A stretch of 64,000 bases of DNA from Vicugna pacos (taxonomy: Eukaryota > Chordata > Mammalia > Artiodactyla > Camelidae). The position numbers and the translations under genes are program-made. This document shows positions 45,781 to 57,537 of this stretch, one piece after another (the stretch's first letter is position 1; each line of letters opens with the position of its first letter). The notes beneath the pieces are model-generated. The model made no database searches and was not told the DNA's origin. It worked only from the letters and a program-made list of their open reading frames with translations. The stretch lies in assembly GCF_048564905.1 (NCBI RefSeq), contig NC_132989.1, positions 15,705,257-15,769,256 of the forward strand. The letters are read 5' to 3'.

Positions 45781-45958
45781 GTTGTTTCAATAGATGTTGC
45801 CAAACTACCCCCAATAGTAGTTGTGCCAGTATAGACTCCTATAATATTTGAGAGTGCTTCTTCTTCCAGGTCCTCTCCAGTGCAGCCTGATACCAAAATT
45901 TGTGCCTTTGCATGTTTGATGGTAGTGAGATGGTATCTCAACACTTTTTCATTTCAAA
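45781..45958 (-). mobile_element. Older L1 LINE, antisense, right part
   Basis: 'tagatgttgccaaactaccc', 'gcttcttcttccaggtcctc', 'gatggtagtgagatggtatc' resumes the L1 broken at 45311. Confidence 0.75.
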
Positions 45959-46124
45959 CTATAGAACTGTAAACATTAATGATTGAATCTCCCTTCCTCA
46001 TTTCTTCTGAATCTCCCTTCCAGGATAATTTCTAGGATAATTTTGATGATAGTAATTTCATTAGGTAACTATTTTTTTTTGCTCAAAATACATCATTAGC
46101 ATTATTCAAAACATACAGATCTGC

Positions 46125-46328
46125 CTCATTCATTCATAGGACAGTTGTTTCCTGAGCATTTATCAGGTTTTAGGCTCTGGAGATAAAGCCCTTAAAGAAG
46201 ACAGATACATTCCCTGTCTCACGGGGCTTACCCTCTGATTGGGAAGATGTGAAAATGGATGAACAAATGGACTATTGTTTCAGAGAATGTTAAGTGCCCT
46301 GAACAATGCCCAGGGTGAACTGGTCTAG
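46125..46328 (-). mobile_element. L2 LINE 3' end
   Basis: 'tttcctgagcatttatcagg', 'ttttaggctctggagataaa', 'tctcacggggcttaccctct': antisense L2. Confidence 0.75.
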
Positions 46329-47390
46329 GGGCTAAGGTGGGGGCACAGCCTGACTCCCCCAGCTCTCCCCGAGATCACTAGGAACAAATAAGATAGCAGC
46401 CCCTAAAGGAGCAGGGTGCTCTCTCAGACTTATTCTAATAGTAGTGACTTTTTAATTTATTAGCTTTGGCCTGAACTGCTCTGTTCCTTTGGTGTTATGT
46501 AGATAGAACTTAAAGATCACCGTTAAGACGGCTCCAGAGATGCCGAGCTAGAGACAGAAAAAGCCCTTCCAGTTCCCCTAATGGGCTGGTGCTAAAGACA
46601 CAAATGTCAGTCTAATTCCTGAGGACACCTGCCAGAGCTCAGTTAAGAGAAATTGATCTCCTCCCTTTCACCAAACACTGAACAACTCACTGTCTGCGGC
46701 AGGTTTAGCAAATCCCGTTTAGATTTGGAGTCTAGCCCAGGGTGCATGACACAGATTAGGTAGTGGAAAGAGCTCTGCTCAGAGGATCAGGTACAGGGAG
46801 CTGTGTTTCTGTCCTAACCCTTGCTGCCCACGCACCTTTGGATAAGCCTTAGCAGGAGACTTAAAAGACTTCTAGGCAGGTAGCTTGATTCGAGCAGTCA
46901 CTTACTGCAGTTCTGACTCTGACCTTCACCATGGGTCATGGGTCCCCCTTCAGAAACCAGCCAGATCCCCACCTTAGACTTCAGCTCTGGCATAAATCTT
47001 GCCTGTATTTAAGTCCCACCTTCTTGCAGGAGGGGACCTAGTTTAGCTCCCTCTTCTCTCCCTGTGGCCATGGTCCTGTGACCAGCTCTTAGACCTCCCA
47101 GAAGATTCTCTGGCAGTTGCCAACTACCAGGCGTGCAGTTCTATGTCCCCAAGACGTAGGGGAGGGCGGAGGGGGAGGTGCCTGTCTTCTCTTCATCTTG
47201 CTGGACCTCTATCAGGCTGCTCTTTGTTTGGCTAGTCCCCGTCTCTGCCTTTCCTCATACACCACCTTCCCAGAGTGTTTTCCCCCCTACTTTCAGCTGC
47301 CCTCAAGATGCAGGCATGTTTGGTTTCTACCTTCTTCCCCTCTGGCCTAAACCATGGCCAGAGTGACAGGTTGGACTAAAGTAGTGGCTT
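46329..47390. other. Intergenic stretch without recognised features
   Basis: Somewhat GC-rich. I recognise no gene. Overlapping open frames at 47117-47366 are not protein-like. Confidence 0.4.
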
Positions 47391-47574
47391 CCAACCAACT
47401 TTTTCTTTTGCAACAGAGCTTGCTTTACACATCAACTTTTAAGTGGAACTCCCAAACAGAAAAAAACAAAACAAAAGCTTGCTCAGGCTAATTAAATCTT
47501 TCTTAAGAGAAGCACGTCATTGTTTGCTGAACCCAGCAAGCACCACAGAACCTTAGAATTCTTCAAAATTTAGT

Positions 47575-47692
47575 TCAAAATTCTGAACTAGGTGATCTGG
47601 TCTATCCTCTTCTGTTTTCTTGACAGCCCACATAATTCAGTGGCTTGCTAAAGTCACACAGTCAGACTGACCAAGTCCAGCCTCAAGAATGT
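47575..47692 (-). mobile_element. MIR/MIR3-like fragment
   Basis: 'gaactaggtgatctggtcta' and 'tggcttgctaaagtcacaca': weak antisense MIR3-like match. Confidence 0.4.
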
Positions 47693-47694
47693 GT

Positions 47695-47836
47695 TGTCCC
47701 CAAATAGAATGTGAATTCTACCTTTGAGAGTGTAGAGACCCTTGCTACCCTGTGTTACTCCTACATCCTCAGGGTATAGTGCAATGCCTGGCACACCGTG
47801 GGTGCTTCGTCAATAGTGGTGAATGAATGAATGAGT
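47695..47836 (+). mobile_element. L2 LINE 3' end
   Basis: 'atagaatgtgaattctacct', 'gcaatgcctggcacaccgtg' and terminal (GAAT)n: sense L2 3' end. Confidence 0.8.
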
Positions 47837-48005
47837 CTTTACTGAGGAGCTTTTATGTGCCAGGCTCCCAGACCTTACCTCTCAGAATAGAGCCGTGAAT
47901 AAGGCTGAGCAATGTGGTTCCTTCTCTTACTAAGCTTAAACAGGGACTTGAACCTGAGACCAATTATCAGTTGGGTTAATGAAATAATTACAACTGTCTG
48001 GCCCT
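47837..48005 (-). mobile_element. L2 LINE 3' end, tail-to-tail with the previous copy
   Basis: 'tactgaggagcttttatgtg', 'agaatagagccgtgaataag': antisense L2 directly after the sense copy. Confidence 0.75.
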
Positions 48006-48042
48006 TTAAGGCAAGAGAACAGAAGCCCCAGAGGCTTAAGAG

Positions 48043-48056
48043 CTGCCCCCTGGAGT
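48043..48056 (-). promoter_or_regulatory. Weak CTCF-like core match
   Basis: CTGCCCCCTGGAGT is 12 of 14 to the reverse-complement CTCF core. Lower quality than the matches at 26621 and 62981. Confidence 0.2.
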
Positions 48057-48289
48057 GAGGTGGAGAGGGGGATGGAGTTGGATCCTGACTGCCCACCCAC
48101 CCCCTGGCCCACCTGTCTCATCTTCATGCCTTGTTTTGCATCAGAGAGCTGAGCTCCATCATCTTGGCTAAGGGTGTGGCTGAAGAAGCAGTGACCTCAT
48201 CTGCTCATCTGCAGGAGCCCTGCCAAACTCTGTTACACTTGCAGTGAGGGCTGTCTCTGCCTGGAGCCCTGGGCTGGGCAGGCACTGTC

Positions 48290-48590
48290 TCCACCCGTCA
48301 GCTGTATGCTCTGTTCCCTAAGCCCTCCCACACTATCTATCCAAACTGTTCTTTCTGCCTGAGGTAGCCACATTCACCTCTCATTGCTCATCAAAACCCT
48401 TTCCCCACCTCAAGTTAAAGTTGCAATACCACCTCCTTCAGGGAGCCTGCCCTGATTACCACCCCCACTTGCTTATCCAGGAGGAAGTGATCGCTTCCTC
48501 TTCTGGCCTCACATGATGCTCAGTCTCTCCCTCCCTTGTCACAACGACAGAAGCAAATTATAGATTCCCTGGTATGTTAGATCATTCATC
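48290..48590 (+). mobile_element. L2 LINE 3' region
   Basis: 'aataccacctccttcaggga', 'gcctgccctgattaccaccc': sense L2. Confidence 0.7.
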
Positions 48591-48985
48591 CATTCATCCC
48601 ACAACTGCTTACTGAGTTTCTACTATGGACTGGGGGTTGTAGACAAGGTGCCTACTTTCATAGTGTTTCCTTTCTGATAGGAGAATCAGGAAAAAAAAAG
48701 TGAATAAACAAATGAAATATTTTCAGGTTGACAAGGGCTAAGAAAAAATGCAGTACAGTTTTGGGGTGGGGTGTGTTTACACTGGATTAGATAGGTCAGT
48801 TAGGGACCGCCTCGCTGAGGAGGTGAAATTTGAGCTGAGCTGTGAAGGGTGAGAAGCGGCCAGCTATGGAAAGAGCTGGAGCAAGGGCATTCCAGGTCGA
48901 GGGGAGAGCATTTGCCAAGACCCTGAGGCAGGAGAAAGCTTGGTGTGTTTAAGAAACAGGAAGAAGCCTCTTATGGTGGCAGTGA
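48591..48985 (-). mobile_element. L2 LINE, opposite to the previous copy
   Basis: 'cttactgagtttctactatg', 'gaggtgaaatttgagctgag', 'gggcattccaggtcgagggg', 'accctgaggcaggagaaagc': antisense L2 including ORF2-derived sequence. Confidence 0.8.
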
Positions 48986-49094
48986 GTGGGAGGAGCGAAG
49001 CGAGGGAGGCGGGCAGGACCCAGGTCAGGTCGGGACTTACCGGGGTTGGTAAATGTAGGGAATCGCAGGGGAGAGTTGAGAACTGACTGGTGTT

Positions 49095-49240
49095 CATTCA
49101 TTCATTCAGTGATGACGCAGGCCCCCTCTGTGACACAGAACAAGGTGCTGAGAACACGGGGACCAGGGATCCACCTGCCCACTAGGCGTGCAGGCAGAAC
49201 GGAGGGACCTCCCCTGAGTAAAGTCATCCTAAGTGCAACA
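49095..49240 (-). mobile_element. L2-like 3' fragment
   Basis: 'ttcattcattcagtgatgac' and 'aaggtgctgagaacacgggg': a short antisense L2-like end. Confidence 0.4.
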
Positions 49241-49294
49241 TCTGGGTTTCTGCTTTTCTGATTCAGATACTTGGTCTGTGATCTGTCAGGTTCC

Positions 49295-49430
49295 TCTCAT
49301 CCTTGTTATTCAGAGTGTGGTCCTTCAGTCTTTGCGTCATTAGCCAGGAGCATGTTAGAAATGCAGACTCCAGGGCCCTACGCTGTAGCCCTACAGACTG
49401 TATTATCTGTATTATCCCCTGTTGATTTGT
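49295..49430 (+). mobile_element. MER5A-like fragment
   Basis: 'attcagagtgtggtccttca', 'gttagaaatgcagactccag', 'ggccctacgctgtagcccta': MER5 group, partial. Confidence 0.55.
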
Positions 49431-49561
49431 GCTCACGTTAAAGTCTAAGAAGGACTCACTCCAATCAACGTATGGGGTAATAGACTCTTGCTAACCAAAC
49501 TGAGGGGACGGTAATGAGTCAGATGCTAGCTCAACAGTTCATAGCAGAGGCTTATAACCTC

Positions 49562-49735
49562 TTACGTCAGTGTATCTCAAAACTTGAAAGTGCATGCACA
49601 TCACCTGGGACTCTTGCACATTAATATGCGGATTCTGATTCAGTAGGTTTGGAATGGGGCCCCAGGTCCCGTGTATCTCATCAGCCTCGAGGTGACGCTG
49701 ATGCTGTTGTTCCAAGGAGCACAGAGCTTTGCATG
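49562..49735 (+). mobile_element. MER5A hAT MITE
   Basis: 'tgcatgcacatcacctggga', 'gattctgattcagtaggttt', 'cgaggtgacgctgatgctgt': full MER5A layout, diverged. Confidence 0.7.
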
Positions 49736-49824
49736 AACAGAACGAAGGGCAGAAAAGGACTAAGCCGGGTGAGGAGGATAAGAGTGCTGTGAGCCATGCT
49801 GAAGAGGCAGACAGTGGCTAGATC

Positions 49825-49995
49825 ATGCTGCCCCTCTCTGTAACTACCACAGTGTTTTGGTAATAACTCTGTGAAGACCTTTCCATGTTGGAGTGTAATC
49901 TGAGCATCAGGGACCGGGTTTTTTTCATGTCTGTGGCCCCAGCACAGTGCCTGGTTCACAGTCAGGACCCACTAAATGCTGACTGAATGAGAGCC
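49825..49995 (+). mobile_element. L2 LINE 3' end
   Basis: 'gtggccccagcacagtgcct', 'cccactaaatgctgactgaa': sense L2. Confidence 0.7.
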
Positions 49996-51544
49996 AATTT
50001 GAGATAACATGGAGACTCTAGGAATGGAGGCTGGGTGATGCAGCATGTCCGAGACAGTCTTTGCTGAATCACCACCCTCCATACACTCTTCTCCAACTAA
50101 TTCTGGTAGCGGCTGGGCATATGCCTGAAATTTGAAAACAGTTTCAGAAAAATCCCAGCCTCCGGTTGAGATAAACATAAATCACCATCTCTTCCAGATG
50201 GAGGCCGAACTGGACAGGAAGTGCTCTGCAAATGGACATGAGTGGCTGATCAAGACCTAATCAATTTCAAAATAGAAACTGGAACTGAGTGTAAATGACA
50301 TAAGAGGAAGGACAGGGGCACGGCCTACCCAGGAAATCAAATAGGCTGGCAGGACAATGAGCACTGGCAAAGAAGGAATCTGGCGCCTGAACCTGGTGAC
50401 TGGAAAAAAGTCAGACCCAGCCAGGATGAGCAGGCGCCCAGGAGCGAGGGTCTGAGTCACCACTAATGAAACATCAAGCCACACTCGGCTTTTCCTGCCT
50501 GCCTAGTGAAAACCGTTTGCTCAAATCATGTTCTATTTCAGGAAACGCCAGCTGTATCGTAGGAAGTCCTGCTCTTTCCACATTAGGAACAAGAGTCACT
50601 TGTCTTTGCTTTTGGACACTCACACGGTACCAGTCCTGGAGGGCACAGGGTTATTGTGCTGCTCATGTAAGATAAATAGGTACAGTCTGCCCCGGGACGT
50701 TGGGCAGGCAAGGAAAAGCTGAACTTGAGAGTTGTCACCATAAAGCATGGATTTCAGTCCCTCTGAGGAACCTTGAAATGTTCCTGTGCCAGCTTCAAAG
50801 GAAAGAGGGAAAAGCAGCCAGATTTCACGAACTGTCACCTTTCCCTCCCTCCTGTCCTGTGAGAGGTGATTTGAAACCCTGGCGTCATCTTCCCGGAGAA
50901 ACAGCATGAGCAGGGATGCCAGAATGCTCCCTCCTTAACAGGCAGATGGCTTCGTGTCCCTGACAGTGATGATCTCCCTGGGACCATGGCCAAGAGCTAC
51001 TCTTTGAGGTGGACTGGGGGCAGGCAAACTGCAGGTGACCTTCTCGTTTCCCCCACCTCTATCTCCTAGGCCTGATTTAACAGTCAGCATGTGGTGAGGG
51101 CCGCTCACTATAGGATTTGCACACTGAGAGTTTTATAGGACGAAGGATCCTAAGGAGTGGGACTGGGTATTTTTCCCCATTCAGTTCCTTATCACAGCAG
51201 GTTAACTGAGGACGTGGAATGTTAGACGTCTCTACAAACTTGCTGGGTTTGTTGGGGATCTTGGTGGATTTTTTTTACTAGAAGAACTTGCATAACACAT
51301 GGAAAATGAGTGGATGGAAGAAACAAGGAGAAAAAAGAAAAACTGGATTTTTGCTGAGGAGAGGGATCACCATGTCTGCCACTTTGAGATGTATTTTGGT
51401 TTCTTCCCATGCAAAAGTGAGGTGGATCAGGACTGGCCTTCAATCATGGTGAAGAGCAAATATAAGAATTTATTTAGTTGCTTGGTGATCTGCAGCCCAC
51501 TGCAGCAGAACATATGGGTCTGGGCAGGGACACAGGAAGTCATG
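49996..51544. other. Intergenic stretch without recognised features
   Basis: I recognise no repeat or gene in 1.5 kb. Open frames on both strands are short and overlapping. Confidence 0.4.
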
Positions 51545-51662
51545 GTTTGGTGTCCGCTCTGCCATTCAGGTGCTGTTCACCCTTGGTCTAGTTGCCACCC
51601 ATCTCTGGGCCCCAGCTCCCTCTGGAAACTGAGAGGGCTGGATTAGAACATGATTTCATTGA
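51545..51662 (+). mobile_element. MIR3-type fragment
   Basis: 'tgtccgctctgccattcagg', 'tctagttgccacccatctct', 'gagggctggattagaacatg'. Confidence 0.5.
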
Positions 51663-52030
51663 TCCTGTGACCAATTATTACAACGTTAAAAGCAATTAAG
51701 TCACATAGCAGACAATTGTGCACAACTTAATTCTCCTTTAATTCTCTTCATTAAGGGAAGGAGAACATCCCAAAGTAGTGTTAATATATCTTTAACATCT
51801 TTTAAACACTTGCCAATCTAAATTTTTTACAAAGTGGGAGCAGACTTGAGGCTCAGTCTTCCTAGGACTGCATCTATCTGTCTAGATGAGATAAATTTAT
51901 CACATTGTTTTATTTATTTTTTTGGTTACCTTTGCTTTTTATGACAAGTGATTCTGGTTTTCCATTTTAGGCAGTGATGTAGAGTATTTTCTCCTAAAAT
52001 AAAAGTGTTTCTGTAGATGAGAACATTTAA
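51663..52030. other. AT-rich non-repetitive block with clustered TTAATT/CATTAA cores
   Basis: Contains AGCAATTAAGTCAC, ACTTAATTCTCCTTTAATTC and TTCATTAAGG within about 70 bases (51690-51756), a cluster of homeodomain-like cores. No repeat recognised. Confidence 0.25.
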
Positions 52031-53385
52031 AGAACTCTGTGAAGATGGTGTTGGCATATGGCAAAAACCATGAGGTTACTACTTGAATGGCTGCGCTTGT
52101 GAAAATCCTGGTCTAGATGACCTCTCAGTGCTTTTCCAGCTCTGTGGGCCCGTGGGTGTGAACGTCCCCATTTCTGCACAGCCCATACTTTGCTGGCTTC
52201 CGGTTGTCTTAAACGGTAAGCTTTGTACGTGCAGCAATTGTATGTGGCTTTTTGTCCTCTGAATCCAAAACATCTGATTCAGTGGGTGGCACATGGTTGG
52301 ACTTCAGTAAATGATTCTGAGGGAATGATTGCATGACTCTGGTGGAAAACACCACATCATGACATCTTTTTATGTTTGGGAGCAAAAGAGAAGGAACTCC
52401 CTGCATTTCAGACCCTGTGGAGTAGAGACCAATCACAGCTAGGCTCACACACACTCACACACAAGCACACTTCATGCTTTGAATGTTAACCTAGGTTGAA
52501 TTTTTGTAATATTAATGATATTACATATATAATGAATTTCTGTGATATCACTGGTATCAGAACATATCTAATACTATTTTTGTTTTTTTTTTTCAAATAA
52601 TTTGGTTCTTGACATCTCTGAAAAAAGGCAAGGTTTAAATAATGAATGTATGAATAAGTAAATACATTTACCTTTTATTTTTTGTTTTACCTGTTTCCGA
52701 ATCTCATTGGCTCTCTGCTTGCAGTATTTTTAAATTGACTGGCTGTTTGGTTCAAATTATGCTTTAAAAAAAGTCTTAGCGCGGGCTACAGACCTGCGGT
52801 GTTTGCTGGTTAGCGTTTGGGTGTGCCACCACGCTGCTTTGGCTGGGTGACAGTTTAAACACAGCCAAACAGCTGTTCCTGCCGGGAGAGTCAATGGTGA
52901 GAAGATTCCACAGAAACAATGCTTGGCCTGGGCATCCCCACCCCTGCAGGGGCATCTGAGGTGGCCCAGGGGAGACCACTGGATTCAGGGGGGCCATCAC
53001 TGACCCTCACCCACCTCTGTTTTCTCTTTCCGCCTTCCTCTGCAGCTGTAGATGGGTCTGACTCCTAGTAGTTTTTGGGAACTGTTGCCTCTGGAACCGG
53101 AGTGGGTGGAACAGAAAGCAGAGACTGGACTTTCTCACCAGCCCCACCTCATATTTCAGGTGAAGTTCTGCCCTGTAGGGGAGAAGGAGAGAGAGTCTGA
53201 GGCCATCTTTTGGATAGAGCCAGTCCTGCTCCCTCAGCCCAACCTCTGCCATTTGGTTTCATTTATTAGCCTCTGCTGAGGGCAAAGGAGCATCAGGGCT
53301 GAGGTAAATGGAAGCAGAATTATTGCAACATAATGAAGAACTTACTAGTTACTGAGGCAGCACAAATAGCTATTACAAAAAGAGC
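52031..53385. other. Intergenic stretch; weak L2 and CA-rich patch
   Basis: A weak L2-like 3' end ('gtgggtggcacatggttgga') at 52280-52335 and a CA-rich run at 52446-52469. Nothing else is named. Confidence 0.4.
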
Positions 53386-53399
53386 AAAGTGATATGCTC

Positions 53400-53570
53400 C
53401 ACGGGGTTGTAATAAATTGAGACAATGTGAATAAAGCATGGTAGCTGAGTCCCACCCACCAGACGCACTCCATAAATAATAGTTATGATTCTCCTTTAAC
53501 TCCCCACATAGTAACTGGCTCCTAGTGGGTCTCAGTAGGTGTTTGTTGAATGAGCAAACGATGGAAGCAG
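53400..53570 (+). mobile_element. MIR and L2 3' fragments
   Basis: 'ataaattgagacaatgtgaa' to 'cataaataatagttatgatt' is a MIR tail. 'tagtgggtctcagtaggtgt' with 'ttgttgaatgagcaaac' is an L2 tail. Confidence 0.5.
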
Positions 53571-54392
53571 TTGCCTAGAGGGAGGAGGTTAGAGGTGTCC
53601 AAGCTGAAGATGTGTGTTACTGAGTTATGGTATTGACACTCCCATCAAATATGAAAACAGAAGTGGAAGTGAGCTTAGAGACAGTGCTTTAGATCTGCCA
53701 CCCACCAGCCCAGATGATGTCCTCCAGGGCAGGTGGCTTTGACTGGCCAGACAACTGCAGGATAACTTTCCAGTATCCCCTCTTTCTGCATAACTGATAT
53801 CAAAGTTAGCATTTGCCTCAAATTAAGCCAACATGCCTCTAGACACCAGAGTTTTGCAGCAGCCCTTTAATAGGGCAGTAGTTGGGGATAGTAAAGCAGG
53901 TGGGGATCCCCTTTCAGGCACATGCTTTTAGAGTTTTTGAGGTTTGGCATCGAGATCCAAGGAGCCTGCTCCTGACCGAGTGGATTTAAAGAGGAGATAA
54001 GGTCTCTGAGTCATGTCTTCTGGTAAGAGTTTGTGTTTCTCTTCTTTCCTAACAGTGTGATGAAACTAAGTTGCCCAAATCCAGCATGTTACTCAGGTTG
54101 GTTGGATTTGAGGGGGACAGCATACAACACATTACTGGAATAATGAAGAGAATAAAATCTACACGAAAGTCTCTTTCTGAGCCACAGTTGGTCCCATCCC
54201 AGATATTGTCAGATTCCCAATGGCATGGGCTGTCCTTCTGGTCAGTAAAATCTTTAAAGTTCCCCAGCCAAATGGTCTCTACATTCAAAAGGTGGCCCAG
54301 GAGCCATGATTCCCAAGGGGACATGCTCTCAGAGGTAACTGTCTGACAGGCATGCTGTCAAGGGGCTCCACCTCCACACAGGAGTGTGAGTT
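53571..54392. other. Intergenic stretch without recognised features
   Basis: Open frames on opposite strands overlap at 54049-54346. Neither resembles a known protein. Confidence 0.4.
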
Positions 54393-54394
54393 AC

Positions 54395-54538
54395 CATGAG
54401 CAGTGCTAATGGTTAATGGACAACTTACTGTGTTCCAGGCAGTGTGCTCAGCCCTCTAAGTGGATGTCTCTGTCAATCCTCTGAGCAGCCCCGTTGTGGC
54501 AGGTGCGTGATGGTGGATGCTCATTGTGGTCCCAGGCA
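54395..54538 (-). mobile_element. MIR fragment
   Basis: 'acttactgtgttccaggcag', 'tctgtcaatcctctgagcag': antisense MIR 3' half. Confidence 0.65.
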
Positions 54539-56612
54539 GCACTCCTATCGCCCAAAAGCCCTGATTTCCCTTTGGGAGTTACCTTCCCGTCCATGTTTCC
54601 GGTCTTGATGGAATGGTAAAAATCTGCTGTCTCTCTCTCTCACCACAGTGCCTGAAGGTTTCTTCAAGTCACGCTGGGAAGGCAAGGGTAAGTCCAGTTG
54701 GAATTTCTCTCTTGCAGAACTTGGAATCAAATGAGCTTATCATTTGAGAGCAGAGGAAATCCTCAGGACTGTATTACAGCTCCAGTTCTCGAGCCAGATT
54801 GCCAGGTAACTTCTGTTCCTGCTCCAAGTTTGTTGTAAACCTTCTCTTCTCTTTCCTCTAATGAGTTGCCCACTGCCCCCCAGTAAATTTGAGTGGTCTC
54901 AAATTCAGGTCTGTCTGCCTCCAGAGCCCAGGAACTCAACCATTGTGCAATATTGGATGGAACCTCTTCTGTTTCCTTCCAGGGCAGAGCTTCTAAGAGG
55001 CTCTGATTCTGGAAGTCTGAGAATGTACAAACCTAGAATGATATGATTAATTCCAGAGCTGATCAGTGTTCACACTTGCAAATCCTCCTCCCAAATTAGC
55101 TGTCGATCTGAGCTGTCTGCTGAGTCAGCAGCAGGATGGGTGTGTAAGAGCTTTTGGACTCCAGCTCTCCCGACAGAACTCATCCCTGTACTCATGCTGG
55201 CCTCTTCCTGCAGGATCCCTGCAGTTGGCCCTGCCAGCCTGGTCCACTTGCTTGTCCGTAGACCTGGGGTTGATGATCCTACACAGAAATCTGCAGACCA
55301 CACAAGAAAAATTTGAACTTGAGCACCAAGAGGAAGAAAGCTGGAGCTCTCCTCTTTGAGAGTTTTTGCCCTGTTGACAGGCCCCTAGGTGTCTCCAGGT
55401 GTGGTCTGTCCACTCAGCAGCAGTGAGCAGGGCTCAGGCAGCTTTGAGAAACACTTCTCATCCACTCGCAGAATGAAAGATGAGAAATGTTCCCCTAGAT
55501 CGCCACTAAGTAGATATAAAACAGATCTTCATATTTAAGTGGCTAAAAAGGAGTACTCATTTCCTCAACGTAGTTTTCATTCAGTGAAGTAGATAATTTG
55601 AATTGCGTGAGCAGATACGTTTTTCCCACGTGAGATATGATAAAGCTATTTTAGTTTTGGACAAAAATTTAGCTCAATTTTTGCTGAGTTGCCCTTTGCT
55701 AAAAAGTACTGCTTACTTTAAGGTATCCTTTAGGCTTCTTCAGTGTAGGAGATTGCCTTCCTCCATCTGATCTAGGTATAGTGACTAGCCGGAAGTTTTT
55801 AAACTCTTTTTTTTCCTTAGCAATGAAATAATCTTTTTCAATTGCAGGTTTATGCAGGATCATAATATACAAAACAGGTAAGATGGAGCTTCTCTGTTGA
55901 AGTGACCTGTGGCATTCCCGCTTACTTCTCCTACCTAGGTTCCTGAGGTGGCTCTGAAGAGCCACAGGTATTGAGGAAGCACTGGGAAACTACTGGCCCA
56001 GCACCTAATTTGAACTGAAGTGGACATGGGGCTGAACGGGGTCTAGGTTAGAAAGTTTGCACTGTGCTTTCTCTCTGTGTCTCTGTCTCTCTCTTGTCCT
56101 CTCTGTCCTCCCCTCCCTGTCCCAGGATAAGACTGAGGAAATCAAGAGGGTGGTTTACAGAGATGAGAAAGGGGCAGGCCAGGGTAGTTTTGAAAGCTGA
56201 GGCTCCAGGCAAACAGCAGGACAGAAGACGGGAAGACGGAGTGCAGAGCTGGGTGAGAGGAAGCTCCCTGCAAATACTCAGGATGCTACGGATTTATAGG
56301 AACTGGTGAGAAAGGCAAAGAAGTAAAGAATAGGTGAGAGCAGCAGCTAAAAGACAGCCAAGGACAGAACATCAGAGGCTGAGCTGTGTGCAGCCTGGGG
56401 CATTTAGGGGGTGGCCGGGCTGCCTCAGAGCAGAATCAGACACAGGGCAAGGGCCTGTGCACCAGGAGGAAACATGGCTGGTTCCTTTTGCTGTGCCTCT
56501 GTCCTGCTTGCCACGCTGCTAGGGGATTTTGTCCTCTCTAAAGAGAATATACACATAACCAGGGCATTTCAGGTAGTGTTTGGGGCAGTGGAAGCCAGAA
56601 ACCAGCCAAGTT
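54539..56612. other. Intergenic, non-repetitive; CT-rich patch at 56065
   Basis: About 2 kb in which I recognise no named repeat. A CT-rich tract lies at 56065-56122. A CACGTG E-box is at 55627-55632 in an AT-rich block. Confidence 0.4.
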
Positions 56613-56614
56613 GA

Positions 56615-56722
56615 CATATCTATGATATTATGGTTTGCAAAATACCTTTCTATACATGACCTCATTGCTCCCCTGAGGTATGCTGGGAAGGTCTATAAGG
56701 AATGCCACACAGCACCTGATGT
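56615..56722 (-). mobile_element. MIR fragment
   Basis: 'gcaaaatacctttctataca', 'tgacctcattgctcccctga': antisense MIR, partial. Confidence 0.45.
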
Positions 56723-57310
56723 CACAGAACACCACTGTTGCCACCACCATGCAGAGAAAGCAGAGCATTAATGAGGAAGGAAGAAGAATGCAGTACAGAC
56801 AGGCTAATTGCCTTCTTTTCTGTTCATGGCCTCCCGCGTAGTCCTGGCCAGTGGGCAGGACGGTAGCCGTTATACATTCCATTCTCAATAGGTCAGACTG
56901 GCTTTGTGCTAAGTTTCCTGGACCATGTCACTCAGATGTGTCATGTGTACTTGGTTGTCATAGCACTTTTGCTCAGGAAGGATGATATTCTAGGCCAGAG
57001 GTCACACTCGTTGCCCCCAAGCTATGCTGGCCCCCAGATGGGTTTTGTTCGGTCTATATCAGGTTTAGAATTTTGAATTGTTTGCCAACACAGAAAAATT
57101 AGATTTCAATATCTGCATTTCTGGCTTTCTTGAAAATTGGAGGATCTGACAATACTGGTTTTTACAACTGCCCTCTTTCCATGAGTCATGTGTTCTCCAC
57201 ACTGCCACAGACCCCACCCAGCCAGCTTACTTCTTTACATACCCCTTGTAGCTCCATGTGCATTTGATTTTGAGACCCTTGGCCTAGGTTTTTGTCTTAT
57301 GTAACTTGCC
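56723..57310. other. Intergenic stretch without recognised features
   Basis: I see nothing I can name. Confidence 0.4.
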
Positions 57311-57318
57311 ATGTAGAA

Positions 57319-57529
57319 CAGGAGTTGGCAAACTGCAGCCGGTGAGCCAAATCTGACCCTCCAGCTCTTCGTACATATAAAGTTTTATTGGGACACAGCC
57401 ACAGTCATTTGTTGACATACAGGTTGCTTTCACAGGACTCAGAGTGCAGCAGCTTCCAGAGAGACCATACTGTCTGCAAATTCCAAAATACTTTCTATCT
57501 GACCTGACAGACAACTTAGCTGATCCCTG
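57319..57529 (-). mobile_element. hAT-Charlie MITE (MER58-like) with 8-bp TSD
   Basis: 211 bases from CAGGAGTTGGCAAACTGCAG to TAGCTGATCCCTG. Inside, 'aaagttttattgggacacag' and 'ccacagtcatttgttgacat'. Opposite orientation to the copy at 8712. Flanks ATGTAGAA (57311-57318) and ATCTAGAC (57530-57537) are a 6 of 8 duplication with a TCTAGA-like core. Confidence 0.85.
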
Positions 57530-57537
57530 ATCTAGAC

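Noticed and set aside
51299-51646. Plus-strand open frame of 115 codons (starts MENEWMEETRRKKKN)
   Set aside because: Its end lies in a MIR3-like fragment and it resembles no family I know.
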